Made by a program: the position numbers and the translations under genes. A DNA stretch of 8,671 bases from contig CAZSIR010000125.1 of the NCBI GenBank assembly GCA_964606765.1, positions 1-8,671 on the forward strand, in the 5' to 3' direction. This stretch comes from Ga0077527 sp964606765. GTDB lineage: Bacteria > Pseudomonadota > Gammaproteobacteria > Burkholderiales > SG8-41. The stretch's first letter is position 1; each line of letters starts with the position of its first letter. This document shows positions 1-6,558 of this stretch, one piece after another. The notes below the pieces were generated by a model. That model searched no databases and had not been told where the DNA came from. It worked only from the letters and a program-made list of their open reading frames with translations.

Positions 1-1300
1 CCCAGCACAGACGGATCACCTCATCACTCTGGCCGTCACTGAGCACGCCTTCCGCCAGACCGCGGAATTTGACCTCGAGATCGGAATCGCTCATCGGCCG
101 CTCCAGAGTGCCCAGGGCATGTTCGACATGGCGCTCCAGCCTGCGGCCATCCCTGAGCCGGATGGAAACATGCGATTGCACACGGCCGATCCCGGCGTCC
201 TGCTCAATGCGCACCCGGCGCCTCAAGGCCACCGTAACCGGATCCAGCACGCTTTCATCGCTGAACTGGGCCTCGCCCGCCTTGCCGAAGCGCAATGCAA
301 CAGCAGCGGCATGGAACACGCTGAATTTGCCTTCCAGCCCGGTCTGCGGATTTTCCTTGGCCGTCAGTTCGAATACGATGGGACTGACCTTGAGGTCCAC
401 GCTCTCGATCATTTCCGGCGTCAACCGGTATTCATTGCGCAGTTGTATGCAGCCGTCGATCGTGCCCTGCACCACCAGTCCACAGGCGAACGGCTTGTAC
501 ATGTTGGAAGAAAGTTCATAGCGCCTGCCCCACTCCGCGGTGATCACTGAAGGATCAAATTTGGTCGACATCACCTGAGCGAAACCGCGTTTGGCTTCGA
601 TGCCCTGCTCAGAACTGGTGAAGTTTTTCGCGGCCAGCAATGCCGCCATGAGGCCGTTCTGCGCGGCACGTCCGGGATGCAGGCTTTTGCACATGGAACC
701 GAACATCTCGCGCAGCCCGGAAGATTGTGTCGCAGCAATGCCCAGCGCCCAGGCCATCTGCTGCTCATTGAGTCCCAGCAGCTTGCCCGCGGCCGCTGCC
801 GCGCCGAATACACCGGCAGTGCCGGTAATGTGCCAGCCGATCATGTAATGCTCGGGAAACACCGACAAGCCAACGCGAATCTCGGTTTCGACGCCCAGCA
901 CGAAGGCATGGACCAGATCGGCGCCGCTGATGCCTTTCCATTCCGCCAGCGCAAGAAGTGCCGGCAGGACCGGCGCGCTGGGATGCACGGCGCGCACATG
1001 GGTGTCGTCAAAATCAAAGACATGCGAGCTGACGCCGTTGATCAGCGCCGCATTCAGGATATCCGTGCGCTCACTGCGGCCAAGTATCTGCGCCTGCGGC
1101 TGGCCGGCAAACGGCAGCACCGCAGCCAGCGCGTTGGCGACCGTCTCGTGCCGCGAGGCACCGATTGCGCAACCGCACCAGTTCAACAGCGCGCGGGCCG
1201 CCTCGTGGCGCACCGGGGCAGGAATATCCCCGTAACGCGACTGCACAATGTTCCGGGCCAGCGTACGCGTGACATCCCTGTTCGATTCCATGGCCGTCAT
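1..1300 (-). CDS. MmgE/PrpD family protein, C-terminus cut by window edge
   Basis: The minus-strand frame is open from an ATG at 1300 to base 1, giving 433 residues without a stop; the family usually has about 450-460, so only the last few dozen are missing. The family includes 2-methylcitrate dehydratase, cis-aconitate decarboxylase and iminodisuccinate epimerase, all cytoplasmic enzymes acting on small polycarboxylates. Visible landmarks are SSHVFDFDDTH (91-101), H106 in AVHPS, H157 in GWHITGTAG, K205 in MCKSLHPGR and K269 in NMYKPFACG. By spacing these line up with the D93/T97/H103/H159/K207/K272 pocket recalled for human cis-aconitate decarboxylase, so the active site looks intact. The start lies 8 bases after the stop of the upstream TctC-like gene, with GGAG overlapping that junction, so translational coupling is likely. 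A second in-frame ATG at 1291 is possible. The exact substrate is unknown; the family call is firm. Confidence 0.93.
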   Translation of the reverse strand, partial: MTAMESNRDVTRTLARNIVQSRYGDIPAPVRHEAARALLNWCGCAIGASRHETVANALAAVLPFAGQPQAQILGRSERTDILNAALINGVSSHVFDFDDTHVRAVHPSAPVLPALLALAEWKGISGADLVHAFVLGVETEIRVGLSVFPEHYMIGWHITGTAGVFGAAAAAGKLLGLNEQQMAWALGIAATQSSGLREMFGSMCKSLHPGRAAQNGLMAALLAAKNFTSSEQGIEAKRGFAQVMSTKFDPSVITAEWGRRYELSSNMYKPFACGLVVQGTIDGCIQLRNEYRLTPEMIESVDLKVSPIVFELTAKENPQTGLEGKFSVFHAAAVALRFGKAGEAQFSDESVLDPVTVALRRRVRIEQDAGIGRVQSHVSIRLRDGRRLERHVEHALGTLERPMSDSDLEVKFRGLAEGVLSDGQSDEVIRLCW

Positions 1301-1308
1301 GACTCCGG

Positions 1309-2277
1309 TCAGTCAGCCTTGACGCCGGAGGCCTTGAGCACTTTGGCCCATTTGGCCGATTCCGATTTGATGTAGGCGGCAAACTGCTCGGGGGTATTGC
1401 CTATGGTTGTCGCACCCTGCCCCTCCAGCTGTTTCTGGACTTCCGGCAGGCGCGTGACCTTTGCAACGTCCGCGTGCAGTCGGGCAATGATCTCGCGCGG
1501 TGTGCCGGCCGGTACCAGCAAACCGAACCAGGTGCCCGCCTCGAATCCGGGAAACCCGGATTCGGCCATGGTCGGCACCTCCGGCGCCACGGTTTGTCGC
1601 TTCAGGCTGGTCACGGCAAGCGCCCGCAGGCGCTTGTCCCGCACTGGACCGATGACCGACAGCATGTTGCCAAAGAAAACCTCGACCTGTCCGCCCAGCA
1701 GATCCGTGGTCGCGGGTGCGCTGCCCTTGTACGGCACATGCACCATGTCAACCTTCGCCTGGGCCTTGAAAAATTCGGCTGCCAGATGCGGTAAGGTGCC
1801 ATTTCCTGTGGATGCATAGTTGATTGCGCCGGGCTTCGAACGCGCCAGGGCGACCAGTTCCTTGACTGATTTAACCGGCAATGAGGGATGCACCACCAGC
1901 AGGCTGGGCACGCTGGCCACCAGCGAAACCGGAACGAAATCCCGTTCCACCGAATAGGGCGCCTTGCTGTTCATGTGCGGAATCACGGTCAGGATCCCTG
2001 CTGTGGCCATGAACAGGGTGTATCCATCGGCCGGAGCCTTTGCCGCAACCTCGGTGCCGACAATCCCGCCCGCACCGGCACGGTTATCGACGATCAGCTG
2101 CTGACCCAGCGCCTCACCGAGTTTTCCGCTCACAGCGCGAGTCACAATGTCAACGCCGGCGCCCGGCGGAAAAGGCACGATCAGGCGCACCGCTTTGGAG
2201 GGATAGGCCTGCGCCATCACCATACCGGCTGACCCCACGCACAGGACCACACAGAATGCCTTGATGAAATGCCGCAT
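1309..2277 (-). CDS. TctC/Bug-family periplasmic solute-binding receptor (copy 1)
   Basis: This 322-residue protein is of normal length for the tripartite tricarboxylate transporter receptor (TctC/Bug) family, extracytoplasmic proteins that bind carboxylates and related small molecules. It has a Sec signal peptide: basic MRHFIK, hydrophobic core at about 7-21 and likely cleavage after A22 (VMA before QAYPSK). Family landmarks follow in order: YPSKAVRLIVPFPPGAGVD, VDNRAGAGGIVGTEVAAKA, ADGYTLFMAT, INYASTGNGTLPHLAAEFF, VHVPYKGSAPATTDLLGGQ and VPTMAESGFPGFEAGTWFG. An AGGAG lies 7 bases before the ATG, supporting this start. The gene ends 8 bases before the MmgE/PrpD start, so the two are almost certainly co-transcribed. 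No TctA or TctB gene is visible, so it is an orphan receptor that may work with a distant transporter or as a sensor. The ligand cannot be predicted. Confidence 0.95.
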   Translation of the reverse strand: MRHFIKAFCVVLCVGSAGMVMAQAYPSKAVRLIVPFPPGAGVDIVTRAVSGKLGEALGQQLIVDNRAGAGGIVGTEVAAKAPADGYTLFMATAGILTVIPHMNSKAPYSVERDFVPVSLVASVPSLLVVHPSLPVKSVKELVALARSKPGAINYASTGNGTLPHLAAEFFKAQAKVDMVHVPYKGSAPATTDLLGGQVEVFFGNMLSVIGPVRDKRLRALAVTSLKRQTVAPEVPTMAESGFPGFEAGTWFGLLVPAGTPREIIARLHADVAKVTRLPEVQKQLEGQGATTIGNTPEQFAAYIKSESAKWAKVLKASGVKAD

Positions 2278-2306
2278 GAGCGGTCTCCTCGCGTTATCAC
2301 AATGAC

Positions 2307-2338
2307 AAAAAAGACAGGAAAGGCCATGCCGCAGCCTT
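2307..2338 (-). terminator. Weak hairpin plus T-run between the two TctC-like genes
   Basis: In the 87-base gap between the receptor genes, the minus strand carries AAGGC, a short loop with possible G-T pairs, and GCCTT (2320-2338). A run of six T residues follows about 7 bases later (2312-2307). The stem is short and the T-run is not adjacent, so this is at most a weak terminator or attenuator that could lower expression of the downstream receptor. It may be chance. Confidence 0.2.
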
Positions 2339-2364
2339 AATCCGCAACAAAGGGGCTGACAATA

Positions 2365-3369
2365 TCAATCGACGGTAATCTTCGCCGCCTTCACCACCTG
2401 GGTGTACTTGGCGATCTCGGTCTTGATCAGCGCGCCGAAGACTTCCGGCGTGCCACCGGCCCCTTCCAGTCCCTGGGTCGCCAGCGCATCGCCCATGCCG
2501 GGCAGTTGCAGCGCGGCCAGCGTGTGCTGATTCATTTTTTTCACCAGCGCCGCCGGCGTTTTGGCCGGCGCGAGGATGCCCTGCCAGTTGGCGACATTGA
2601 ATCCCTTGACGCCGGACTCGGCAATGGTCGGCACATCCGGCGCAGCTGCGGCGCGTTTGGCCGTGGTCACGCCCAGCGCGCGCAGCTTGCCGTTCTTGAT
2701 CTGCGGCAGGGCCGGCGGCATGGTGCTGAAAATCAACTGCACCCGGCCGCTGACCAGATCCGCCATCGCCGGGCCCGTGCCTTTGTACGGCACATGCAGC
2801 ATGTCGGTGCCGGTGGCGTACTTGAACAGCTCCCCCGCCATGTGCAGCGAGGAGCCCGTGCCTGCTGACGCGTAATTGAGCCTGCCTGGGCTGGCCTTGG
2901 CCAGCGCGATCAGCTCCTGCACCGATTTCGCCGGCACCGAGGGATTGACCGCCAGGATGAATGACGAGGTCGCCACCAGCGCCACCGGCGCAAAATCCCG
3001 CACCGGGTTGTACGGCAGATTGGCTTTCAGCGCAGGCGTCTGCGCAAGATTGCCGACGCTGCCGAGAAACAGCGTGTAGCCGTCGGGATTGGCCTGCGCT
3101 GCAATGGTCGCGCCCAGCGCGCCGCCGGCGCCGCCGCGGTTGTCGACAACAACCTGCTGCGACACCACTTCGGCCAGCCGTTGTCCGATGGTGCGCGCCA
3201 GGATGTCGTTGCCGCCGCCGGGCGGGAACGGCACGATCAGCCGCAGGGTCTTGTCGGGATAACCGGCCGGCGCGCCACCCTGTGCCAGGACGGATGAAAT
3301 ACCGACCGCCGAAAACGCCGCCAGCACCGCAGCATGAATGACCGTGGAACGAATGAATGATTTGCGCAT
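2365..3369 (-). CDS. TctC/Bug-family periplasmic solute-binding receptor (copy 2)
   Basis: This 334-residue protein belongs to the same receptor family as its downstream neighbour. The signal peptide has a basic start (MRKSFIRS), a hydrophobic stretch at about 10-28 and likely cleavage after A29 (VLA before QGG). Family blocks include YPDKTLRLIVPFPPGGGND, VDNRGGAGGALGATIAAQA, PDGYTLFLGS, LNYASAGTGSSLHMAGELF, LHVPYKGTGPAMADLVSGR and VPTIAESGVKGFNVANWQG. The two receptors match in layout but differ at many residues, so this is an old duplication or two separate family members, not a recent tandem copy. AAGGA lies 6 bases before the ATG. A 103-base gap separates it from the upstream dioxygenase gene and contains a plausible promoter, so it may be expressed both from that and by read-through. 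Ligand unknown. Confidence 0.95.
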   Translation of the reverse strand: MRKSFIRSTVIHAAVLAAFSAVGISSVLAQGGAPAGYPDKTLRLIVPFPPGGGNDILARTIGQRLAEVVSQQVVVDNRGGAGGALGATIAAQANPDGYTLFLGSVGNLAQTPALKANLPYNPVRDFAPVALVATSSFILAVNPSVPAKSVQELIALAKASPGRLNYASAGTGSSLHMAGELFKYATGTDMLHVPYKGTGPAMADLVSGRVQLIFSTMPPALPQIKNGKLRALGVTTAKRAAAAPDVPTIAESGVKGFNVANWQGILAPAKTPAALVKKMNQHTLAALQLPGMGDALATQGLEGAGGTPEVFGALIKTEIAKYTQVVKAAKITVD

Positions 3370-3408
3370 GGTTATCCTTGAATTTCCTTGTGTGCGATTG
3401 AACCCTGG

Positions 3409-3438
3409 ATTCTAGTTTTGCATGGGCCGCAGCGGCAA
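3409..3438 (-). promoter_or_regulatory. Candidate sigma-70-type promoter for the receptor genes
   Basis: On the minus strand, TTGCCG (3438-3433, 4 of 6 to TTGACA) is followed after 18 bases by TAGAAT (3414-3409, 5 of 6 to TATAAT). Transcription would start near 3402, about 33 bases before the ATG of the second receptor. It sits in the gap after the dioxygenase stop, so it could drive the receptor and MmgE/PrpD genes separately from the dioxygenase. The call rests on motif matching only. Confidence 0.35.
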
Positions 3439-3472
3439 GCCGCATCACGGCCGGCGCACTGCGTACCCGCCT

Positions 3473-4348
3473 TCAGTAGACCATGCCTGCCGCAGCTTCC
3501 TTGGGCAGATCCTTCTCCGCCTCATCCAGCTGCTCGTAAAAAGACTCGATATAGGCCTTGAACGTGGCGTCGTGGCGCTGCATTTCGATTTCGCCGAAAT
3601 CCACCTGCGGCCTCGGCTGCAGGTCAAAGTGGCCATGCTTGTCGCTGCCGCGGAGCAGGCAGGCCGGCATGCGGCGTTTGCCGATGTAGCGTGTGCGGGT
3701 CGGGATGTAACTGAGCGCGATGCCGATGCGCCGTTCATCCGAACGGTTGGGCTGCGACTGGTGCACGGTGCAGGTGTGGTGGAATGAAAACTGTCCGGGC
3801 CTGAGTATGGCGCGGTCAATGCGCGATTGATCGAACCACTCGACGATGATCTGCCCGGCGGTGTTGACGCTGTTTTTGATCAATCCGCTTTTCTGCTGCA
3901 GCTGGCCGCGGATGTGGCTGCCGGCGGCAAACTCCACCGGCCCCGCCTCCGCCGTCACGTTGCTGAGCGCGACCCAGGCAGTGACATGGTCGAACGGGCG
4001 CAGGCCGAAATAGGTGGAGTCCTGGTGCCAGGCGGCGATGCCCTCGCTGCGCGCTTCCTTGATGAAAAAACGGCTGGTATAGAGCAGGATGTCCGGACCG
4101 ATCAGGTCTTCGACCGCATCGAGGATTGCCGGCGTGCGCGCCAGCTCATCCACCCAGCGGCACAGGAAATGCAGGTTGCCGCGGTACTTCTTGTCGATGG
4201 CCATCAGCGAACCGCCGAGATGCGCCTCGGTCCTGCACAGTTCCTCTCGGCAATGCGCAACGGCTTCTGCATCCAGCGCATCCAGCGGATACAGATAGCC
4301 ATCCGCGCGAAAACTCCGCAGCTGGGCCTCGCTCAGTTTTTTCAACAC
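3473..4348 (-). CDS. PhyH (phytanoyl-CoA dioxygenase)-family Fe(II)/2-oxoglutarate oxygenase
   Basis: The predicted protein is 291 residues from a GTG at 4348 and belongs to the PhyH family of non-haem iron, 2-oxoglutarate-dependent hydroxylases. The iron ligands are visible as H108 and D110 in AWHQDSTYFG and H196 in TVHQSQPNRS; R207 in DERRIGIAL fits the arginine that binds the 2-oxoglutarate carboxylate. The 11-residue H-to-R spacing equals that of human PhyH, so the enzyme should be active. The GTG start is chosen because GGAGG (4359-4355) lies 6 bases upstream and the protein then opens with LKKLSEAQLRSFRADGYL, typical of the family. An in-frame ATG at 4450 would add 34 residues that look unlike the family and lie upstream of the likely promoter. 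It is the first gene of the minus-strand block. Family members act on acyl-CoAs, antibiotics, ectoine and other substrates, so no specific substrate is claimed. Confidence 0.9.
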   Translation of the reverse strand: MLKKLSEAQLRSFRADGYLYPLDALDAEAVAHCREELCRTEAHLGGSLMAIDKKYRGNLHFLCRWVDELARTPAILDAVEDLIGPDILLYTSRFFIKEARSEGIAAWHQDSTYFGLRPFDHVTAWVALSNVTAEAGPVEFAAGSHIRGQLQQKSGLIKNSVNTAGQIIVEWFDQSRIDRAILRPGQFSFHHTCTVHQSQPNRSDERRIGIALSYIPTRTRYIGKRRMPACLLRGSDKHGHFDLQPRPQVDFGEIEMQRHDATFKAYIESFYEQLDEAEKDLPKEAAAGMVY

Positions 4349-4393
4349 TCTTTTCCTCCCGCCACGACCGGCCTGCTCACGATGCGGTCCTGT

Positions 4394-4422
4394 TTTATGA
4401 GGGCGATACGTCATGCTAGTAT
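4394..4422 (+). promoter_or_regulatory. Candidate extended -10 promoter of the plus-strand block
   Basis: TGCTAGTAT (4414-4422) fits an extended -10 element, with TAGTAT matching 4 of 6 consensus bases; TTTATG (4394-4399) is a weak -35 at 17-base spacing. It overlaps the -10 of the oppositely directed PhyH promoter. The 158-base gap 4349-4506 holds nothing else recognisable, so the plus-strand promoter must lie in it or inside the PhyH gene. This is the best but not a strong candidate. Confidence 0.25.
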
Positions 4423-4446
4423 AGATCACACAAAAAACAGCATCCA
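4418..4446 (-). promoter_or_regulatory. Candidate promoter of the PhyH-family gene
   Basis: The minus strand has TATACT (4423-4418), 5 of 6 to the -10 consensus. A weak -35-like TGGATG (4446-4441) lies 17 bases upstream. Transcription would begin near 4411, leaving a leader of about 60 bases before the GTG start at 4348. This would leave the in-frame ATG codons at 4450 and 4414 outside the transcript, supporting the shorter protein. Confidence 0.4.
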
Positions 4447-4506
4447 TCACACTCCCTGCGACAATCCGCGCTCCAGACGTGCATGTCGCCGCCGCCGGAA
4501 CCGAAC

Positions 4507-5364
4507 ATGGCCATCGATTACGAAAAACTCCTCAACTGGGATATTCCACTTGTTGAACAGCAACTGAGCAAACGCGACACCATCATTTACGCGCTGGGCG
4601 TCGGGCTCGGCGCGGATCCGGTGGACCGGGACCAGCTGCAGTTTGTCTACGAGGAAAACCTGAAGGCGCTGCCGACGATGGCGATCATCCTCGGCTATCC
4701 GGGACCGTGGCATGCGGCGCCGGGCACTGGCGTCACGCGCAGCCATGTCGTGCATGGCGAGCAGGGTTTCGTGATCCACAAGCCGCTGCCGGTCGAGGGC
4801 GCAATCACCGGAAAGACCCGCGTCACCGCGGTGCTCGACAAGGGCAAGGACAAGGGCGCGCTGCTGCAGACGGCCTGCGAGGTGCGCGACAAGGCCGGCA
4901 ATGAACTGATCTGCACGCTGACTTCCACCACGTTCTGCCGTGCCGACGGCGGTTTTGGCGGCCCATCCGGTCCGGTCGCCGCGCCCCACCCGATCCCCGA
5001 GACCCCGGTTCAGCTGAGCTGCGACCTCACGACGCTGCCGCAGGCGGCGCTGATCTACCGGCTCTCCGGCGACTACAACCCGCTGCACGCCGATCCGGCA
5101 TACGCGGCAAAAGCCGGTTTCAAAATGCCCATCCTGCACGGCCGCGCAACCTTCAGCGTGGTCGGACACGCACTGGTGAAAACGGTCTGCGGCTACGACC
5201 CGCTGAAACTCAAAAGCATGTCCGGCCGTTTTTCCTCACCGGTGTATCCGGGTGAAACCATACGCACCGAGATGTGGATGGATGGCAAGGTGGTCAGCTT
5301 CCGTGCCACGGTGCCGGCGCGCAACGTCACCGTGCTCAACAATGGCCGCGCAGAAGTTATTTAA
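4507..5364 (+). CDS. MaoC-like (R)-specific 2-enoyl-CoA hydratase (hydratase 2)
   Basis: This 285-residue hot-dog-fold enzyme should add water to trans-2-enoyl-CoA to give (3R)-3-hydroxyacyl-CoA in the cytoplasm. It matches the hydratase-2 domain of eukaryotic MFE-2 along its length: RDTIIYALGVGLGADP near the N-terminus, VVHGEQGFVIHKPLP, VTAVLDKGKDKGA, DGGFGGPSGP, and the signature IYRLSGDYNPLHADP. D189 and H194 sit five residues apart like the catalytic Asp510/His515 pair of human MFE-2. It ends with RFSSPVYPGETIRTEMW, also shared. The double hot-dog length (about 280-300) is normal. The ATG at 4507 is preferred because MAIDYEKLL is a typical family start and GGAA lies 6 bases before it; an ATG at 4483 would add eight residues. 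It heads the plus-strand block and is followed by the matching MFE-2-like dehydrogenase. The acyl chain it prefers is unknown. Confidence 0.93.
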   Translation: MAIDYEKLLNWDIPLVEQQLSKRDTIIYALGVGLGADPVDRDQLQFVYEENLKALPTMAIILGYPGPWHAAPGTGVTRSHVVHGEQGFVIHKPLPVEGAITGKTRVTAVLDKGKDKGALLQTACEVRDKAGNELICTLTSTTFCRADGGFGGPSGPVAAPHPIPETPVQLSCDLTTLPQAALIYRLSGDYNPLHADPAYAAKAGFKMPILHGRATFSVVGHALVKTVCGYDPLKLKSMSGRFSSPVYPGETIRTEMWMDGKVVSFRATVPARNVTVLNNGRAEVI

Positions 5365-5376
5365 AAAAACAAAAGC

Positions 5377-5485
5377 TTAGCCACAGAGTTCACAGAGGAC
5401 ACAGAGAACTGCAAGAGCGAAACCGGTGAGATCATGCTTGCGATTCAAGGTTTTTCTCTGTGCTCTCTGTGAACTCTGTGGCTAA
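5377..5485. repeat. Inverted repeat of CACAGAG units (copy 1)
   Basis: Left arm 5377-5408 and right arm 5454-5485 are reverse complements at 30 of 32 positions around a 45-base loop. Each arm opens with TTAGC and contains three CACAGAG heptamers at 9-base period, separated by variable dinucleotides: TT and GA on the left, TT and AG on the complemented right. In RNA it would form a very stable long hairpin between the hydratase and dehydrogenase genes. It lacks the GC-stem plus U-run layout of an ordinary terminator. Its right flank runs into AAAAGGTTTT, which recurs in near-identical form next to copy 2. Function unknown; it may be a small mobile or extragenic palindromic element. Confidence 0.92.
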
Positions 5486-5502
5486 AAGGTTTTAGTTTTT
5501 CC

Positions 5503-5509
5503 AAAGGAG
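5503..5509 (+). promoter_or_regulatory. Strong ribosome-binding site of the SDR gene
   Basis: AAAGGAG lies 7 bases before the ATG at 5517, a near-ideal Shine-Dalgarno sequence that fixes the start of the dehydrogenase. It lies outside the inverted repeat, 18 bases after its right arm. Confidence 0.85.
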
Positions 5510-5516
5510 TCCAAAC

Positions 5517-6440
5517 ATGGCAAATGCAAAAATGATGGAAGGCAAAGTCGTCGTCGTCACCGGTGCCGGTCGCGGCATCGGCGCGGCGATCGCAAAAATG
5601 GCCGCTGCGGAAGGCGCGAAAGTCGTGGTCAACGACATCGGCGTCGGACTCGACGGCGCGGGCGGCGACCAGACGCCGGCGCAGGAAGTGGTCAATGAAA
5701 TCAAGAAAGCCGGCGGTGAAGCTGCGGCCAGTTACGACAGCGTCTCCGAATTCAGCAGCGCCGCAAAAATCATCCAGTGCGCAATGGACAACTTCGGCCG
5801 CATCGATGCCGTGGTCAACAACGCCGGCATTTTGCGCGACGTGATTTTCCACAAGATGAGCGAAAGCGACTGGGACTCCGTGGTCAACGTCATGCTCAAG
5901 GGCGCCTTCAACACCGCGCGCCACGCGGCCGACCATTTCCGCAAGCAGGAATCCGGCGCTTTCGTGCACATGACCTCCACCTCGGGCCTGATCGGCGGCA
6001 TGGGCCAGGCCAACTATGGCGCGGCGAAACTGGGCATGGTCGCACTGTCGAAGGCGATCGCCGTCGACATGTCGCGTTTCAACGTGCGCTCGAACTGCAT
6101 CGCGCCGGTGGCATGGACGCGGATGACCGCATCGATCCCGGCCAAGGATCCGGCCACCGCTGCACGCATCGAGCAGCGCAAGCAGGTCACCCCGGAACAC
6201 AATGCGCCGCTTGCGGTGTACCTGATCAGCGACGCCGCCAAGGGCGTCAACGCCCAGGTGTTCGCCACGCGCAAGAACGAAATCTTCCTGATGAGCCAGT
6301 CGCGTCCGCTGCGCAGCGTGCACCGCGCCGACGGCTGGACGCCGGCGCGCTGCGCCGAGCACATGTATCCGGCACTGAAAACCGGCTTCTACAATCCGGT
6401 TGAACGCACCGCCGACGTGTTCTCCTGGGATTCCATCTAG
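5517..6440 (+). CDS. Short-chain dehydrogenase, MFE-2-like 3-hydroxyacyl-CoA dehydrogenase
   Basis: This 307-residue protein is a classical SDR with a C-terminal extension. The cofactor loop is TGAGRGIG (15-22), followed by D40 in VVVNDIG, which favours NAD over NADP. NNAG is at 101-104, and the catalytic set is S154, Y167 and K171 (YGAAK). Several stretches resemble the (3R)-hydroxyacyl-CoA dehydrogenase domain of peroxisomal MFE-2: VVVNDIGVGLDGAGG, ASYDSVSEF, NNAGILRDVIFHKMSESDW, GQANYGAAKLG and SNCIAPVAWTRMT. It would oxidise the (3R)-3-hydroxyacyl-CoA made by the upstream hydratase to the 3-ketoacyl-CoA. The strong AAAGGAG fixes the start. The gene is separated from both neighbours by CACAGAG inverted repeats. 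Alternative: a dehydrogenase for another hydroxyacyl-CoA or for a steroid, since the family is broad; the pairing with the hydratase argues for beta-oxidation. Confidence 0.92.
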   Translation: MANAKMMEGKVVVVTGAGRGIGAAIAKMAAAEGAKVVVNDIGVGLDGAGGDQTPAQEVVNEIKKAGGEAAASYDSVSEFSSAAKIIQCAMDNFGRIDAVVNNAGILRDVIFHKMSESDWDSVVNVMLKGAFNTARHAADHFRKQESGAFVHMTSTSGLIGGMGQANYGAAKLGMVALSKAIAVDMSRFNVRSNCIAPVAWTRMTASIPAKDPATAARIEQRKQVTPEHNAPLAVYLISDAAKGVNAQVFATRKNEIFLMSQSRPLRSVHRADGWTPARCAEHMYPALKTGFYNPVERTADVFSWDSI

Positions 6441-6460
6441 AAAAAAGCAAGATCAAAAAC

Positions 6461-6546
6461 AGCCACAGAGATCACAGAGGGCACAGAGAAAACCCCGGGA
6501 AATTTTGTTTTTGACTTCCTCTGTGATCTCTGTGCCCTCTGTGGCT
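6461..6546. repeat. Inverted repeat of CACAGAG units (copy 2)
   Basis: Left arm 6461-6490 and right arm 6517-6546 pair at about 25 of 30 positions around a 26-base loop. Each arm carries AGC and then three CACAGAG heptamers at 9-base period. The separating dinucleotides are AT then GG on the left, but GG then AT on the complemented right arm, so the heptamers pair while the spacers do not. It belongs to the same family as the repeat at 5377-5485 but differs in spacers and loop, so it is not a recent copy. It fills most of the gap between the dehydrogenase and crotonase genes. Confidence 0.92.
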
Positions 6547-6551
6547 AAAGG
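6547..6551 (+). promoter_or_regulatory. Ribosome-binding site of the crotonase gene, abutting the repeat
   Basis: AAAGG lies 7 bases before the ATG at 6559 and directly continues the right arm of the inverted repeat. Near-identical sequence (AAAAGGTTTT) follows the right arm of the first repeat copy, so the site seems to be part of the repeated element rather than of the gene's own leader. No other Shine-Dalgarno-like sequence is seen for this gene. Confidence 0.6.
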
Positions 6552-6558
6552 TTTTGAA

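Noticed and set aside
677..1375. Plus-strand open frame of 232 codons opposite the MmgE/PrpD gene
   Set aside because: It has no domain or good ribosome-binding site; the minus-strand frame is a well-conserved enzyme.
3421..3445. Terminator after the PhyH gene from GCGG/CCGC pairing
   Set aside because: The stem is only four to five pairs with no T-run after it on the minus strand, and the same bases form a better -35 candidate.
2297..3448. Minus-strand frame of 383 codons overlapping the second TctC-like gene
   Set aside because: It is the same strand in another frame, Ala/Gly/Arg-rich. The overlapping frame has a signal peptide and full TctC motifs.
4349..4450. Longer PhyH protein starting from the ATG at 4450 or 4414
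   Set aside because: The added residues do not resemble the family, lack a good ribosome-binding site and lie at or upstream of the likely -10 element. The GTG at 4348 has GGAGG at ideal spacing.
4425..4452. Two ATCACAC direct repeats 21 bases apart, possible operator half-sites
   Set aside because: A seven-base repeat in a gap of this size is not unlikely by chance and no regulator gene is visible to support it.
5445..6362. Long minus-strand open frame (305 codons) opposite the dehydrogenase
   Set aside because: Its translation is Arg/His/Asp-rich with no family features, while the plus strand encodes a clear SDR. It is a codon-bias shadow whose end runs into the repeat.
5378..6546. CRISPR array
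   Set aside because: The CACAGAG units repeat every 9 bases and form two inverted pairs; there are no 24-40 base direct repeats with unique spacers of matching size and no cas genes.
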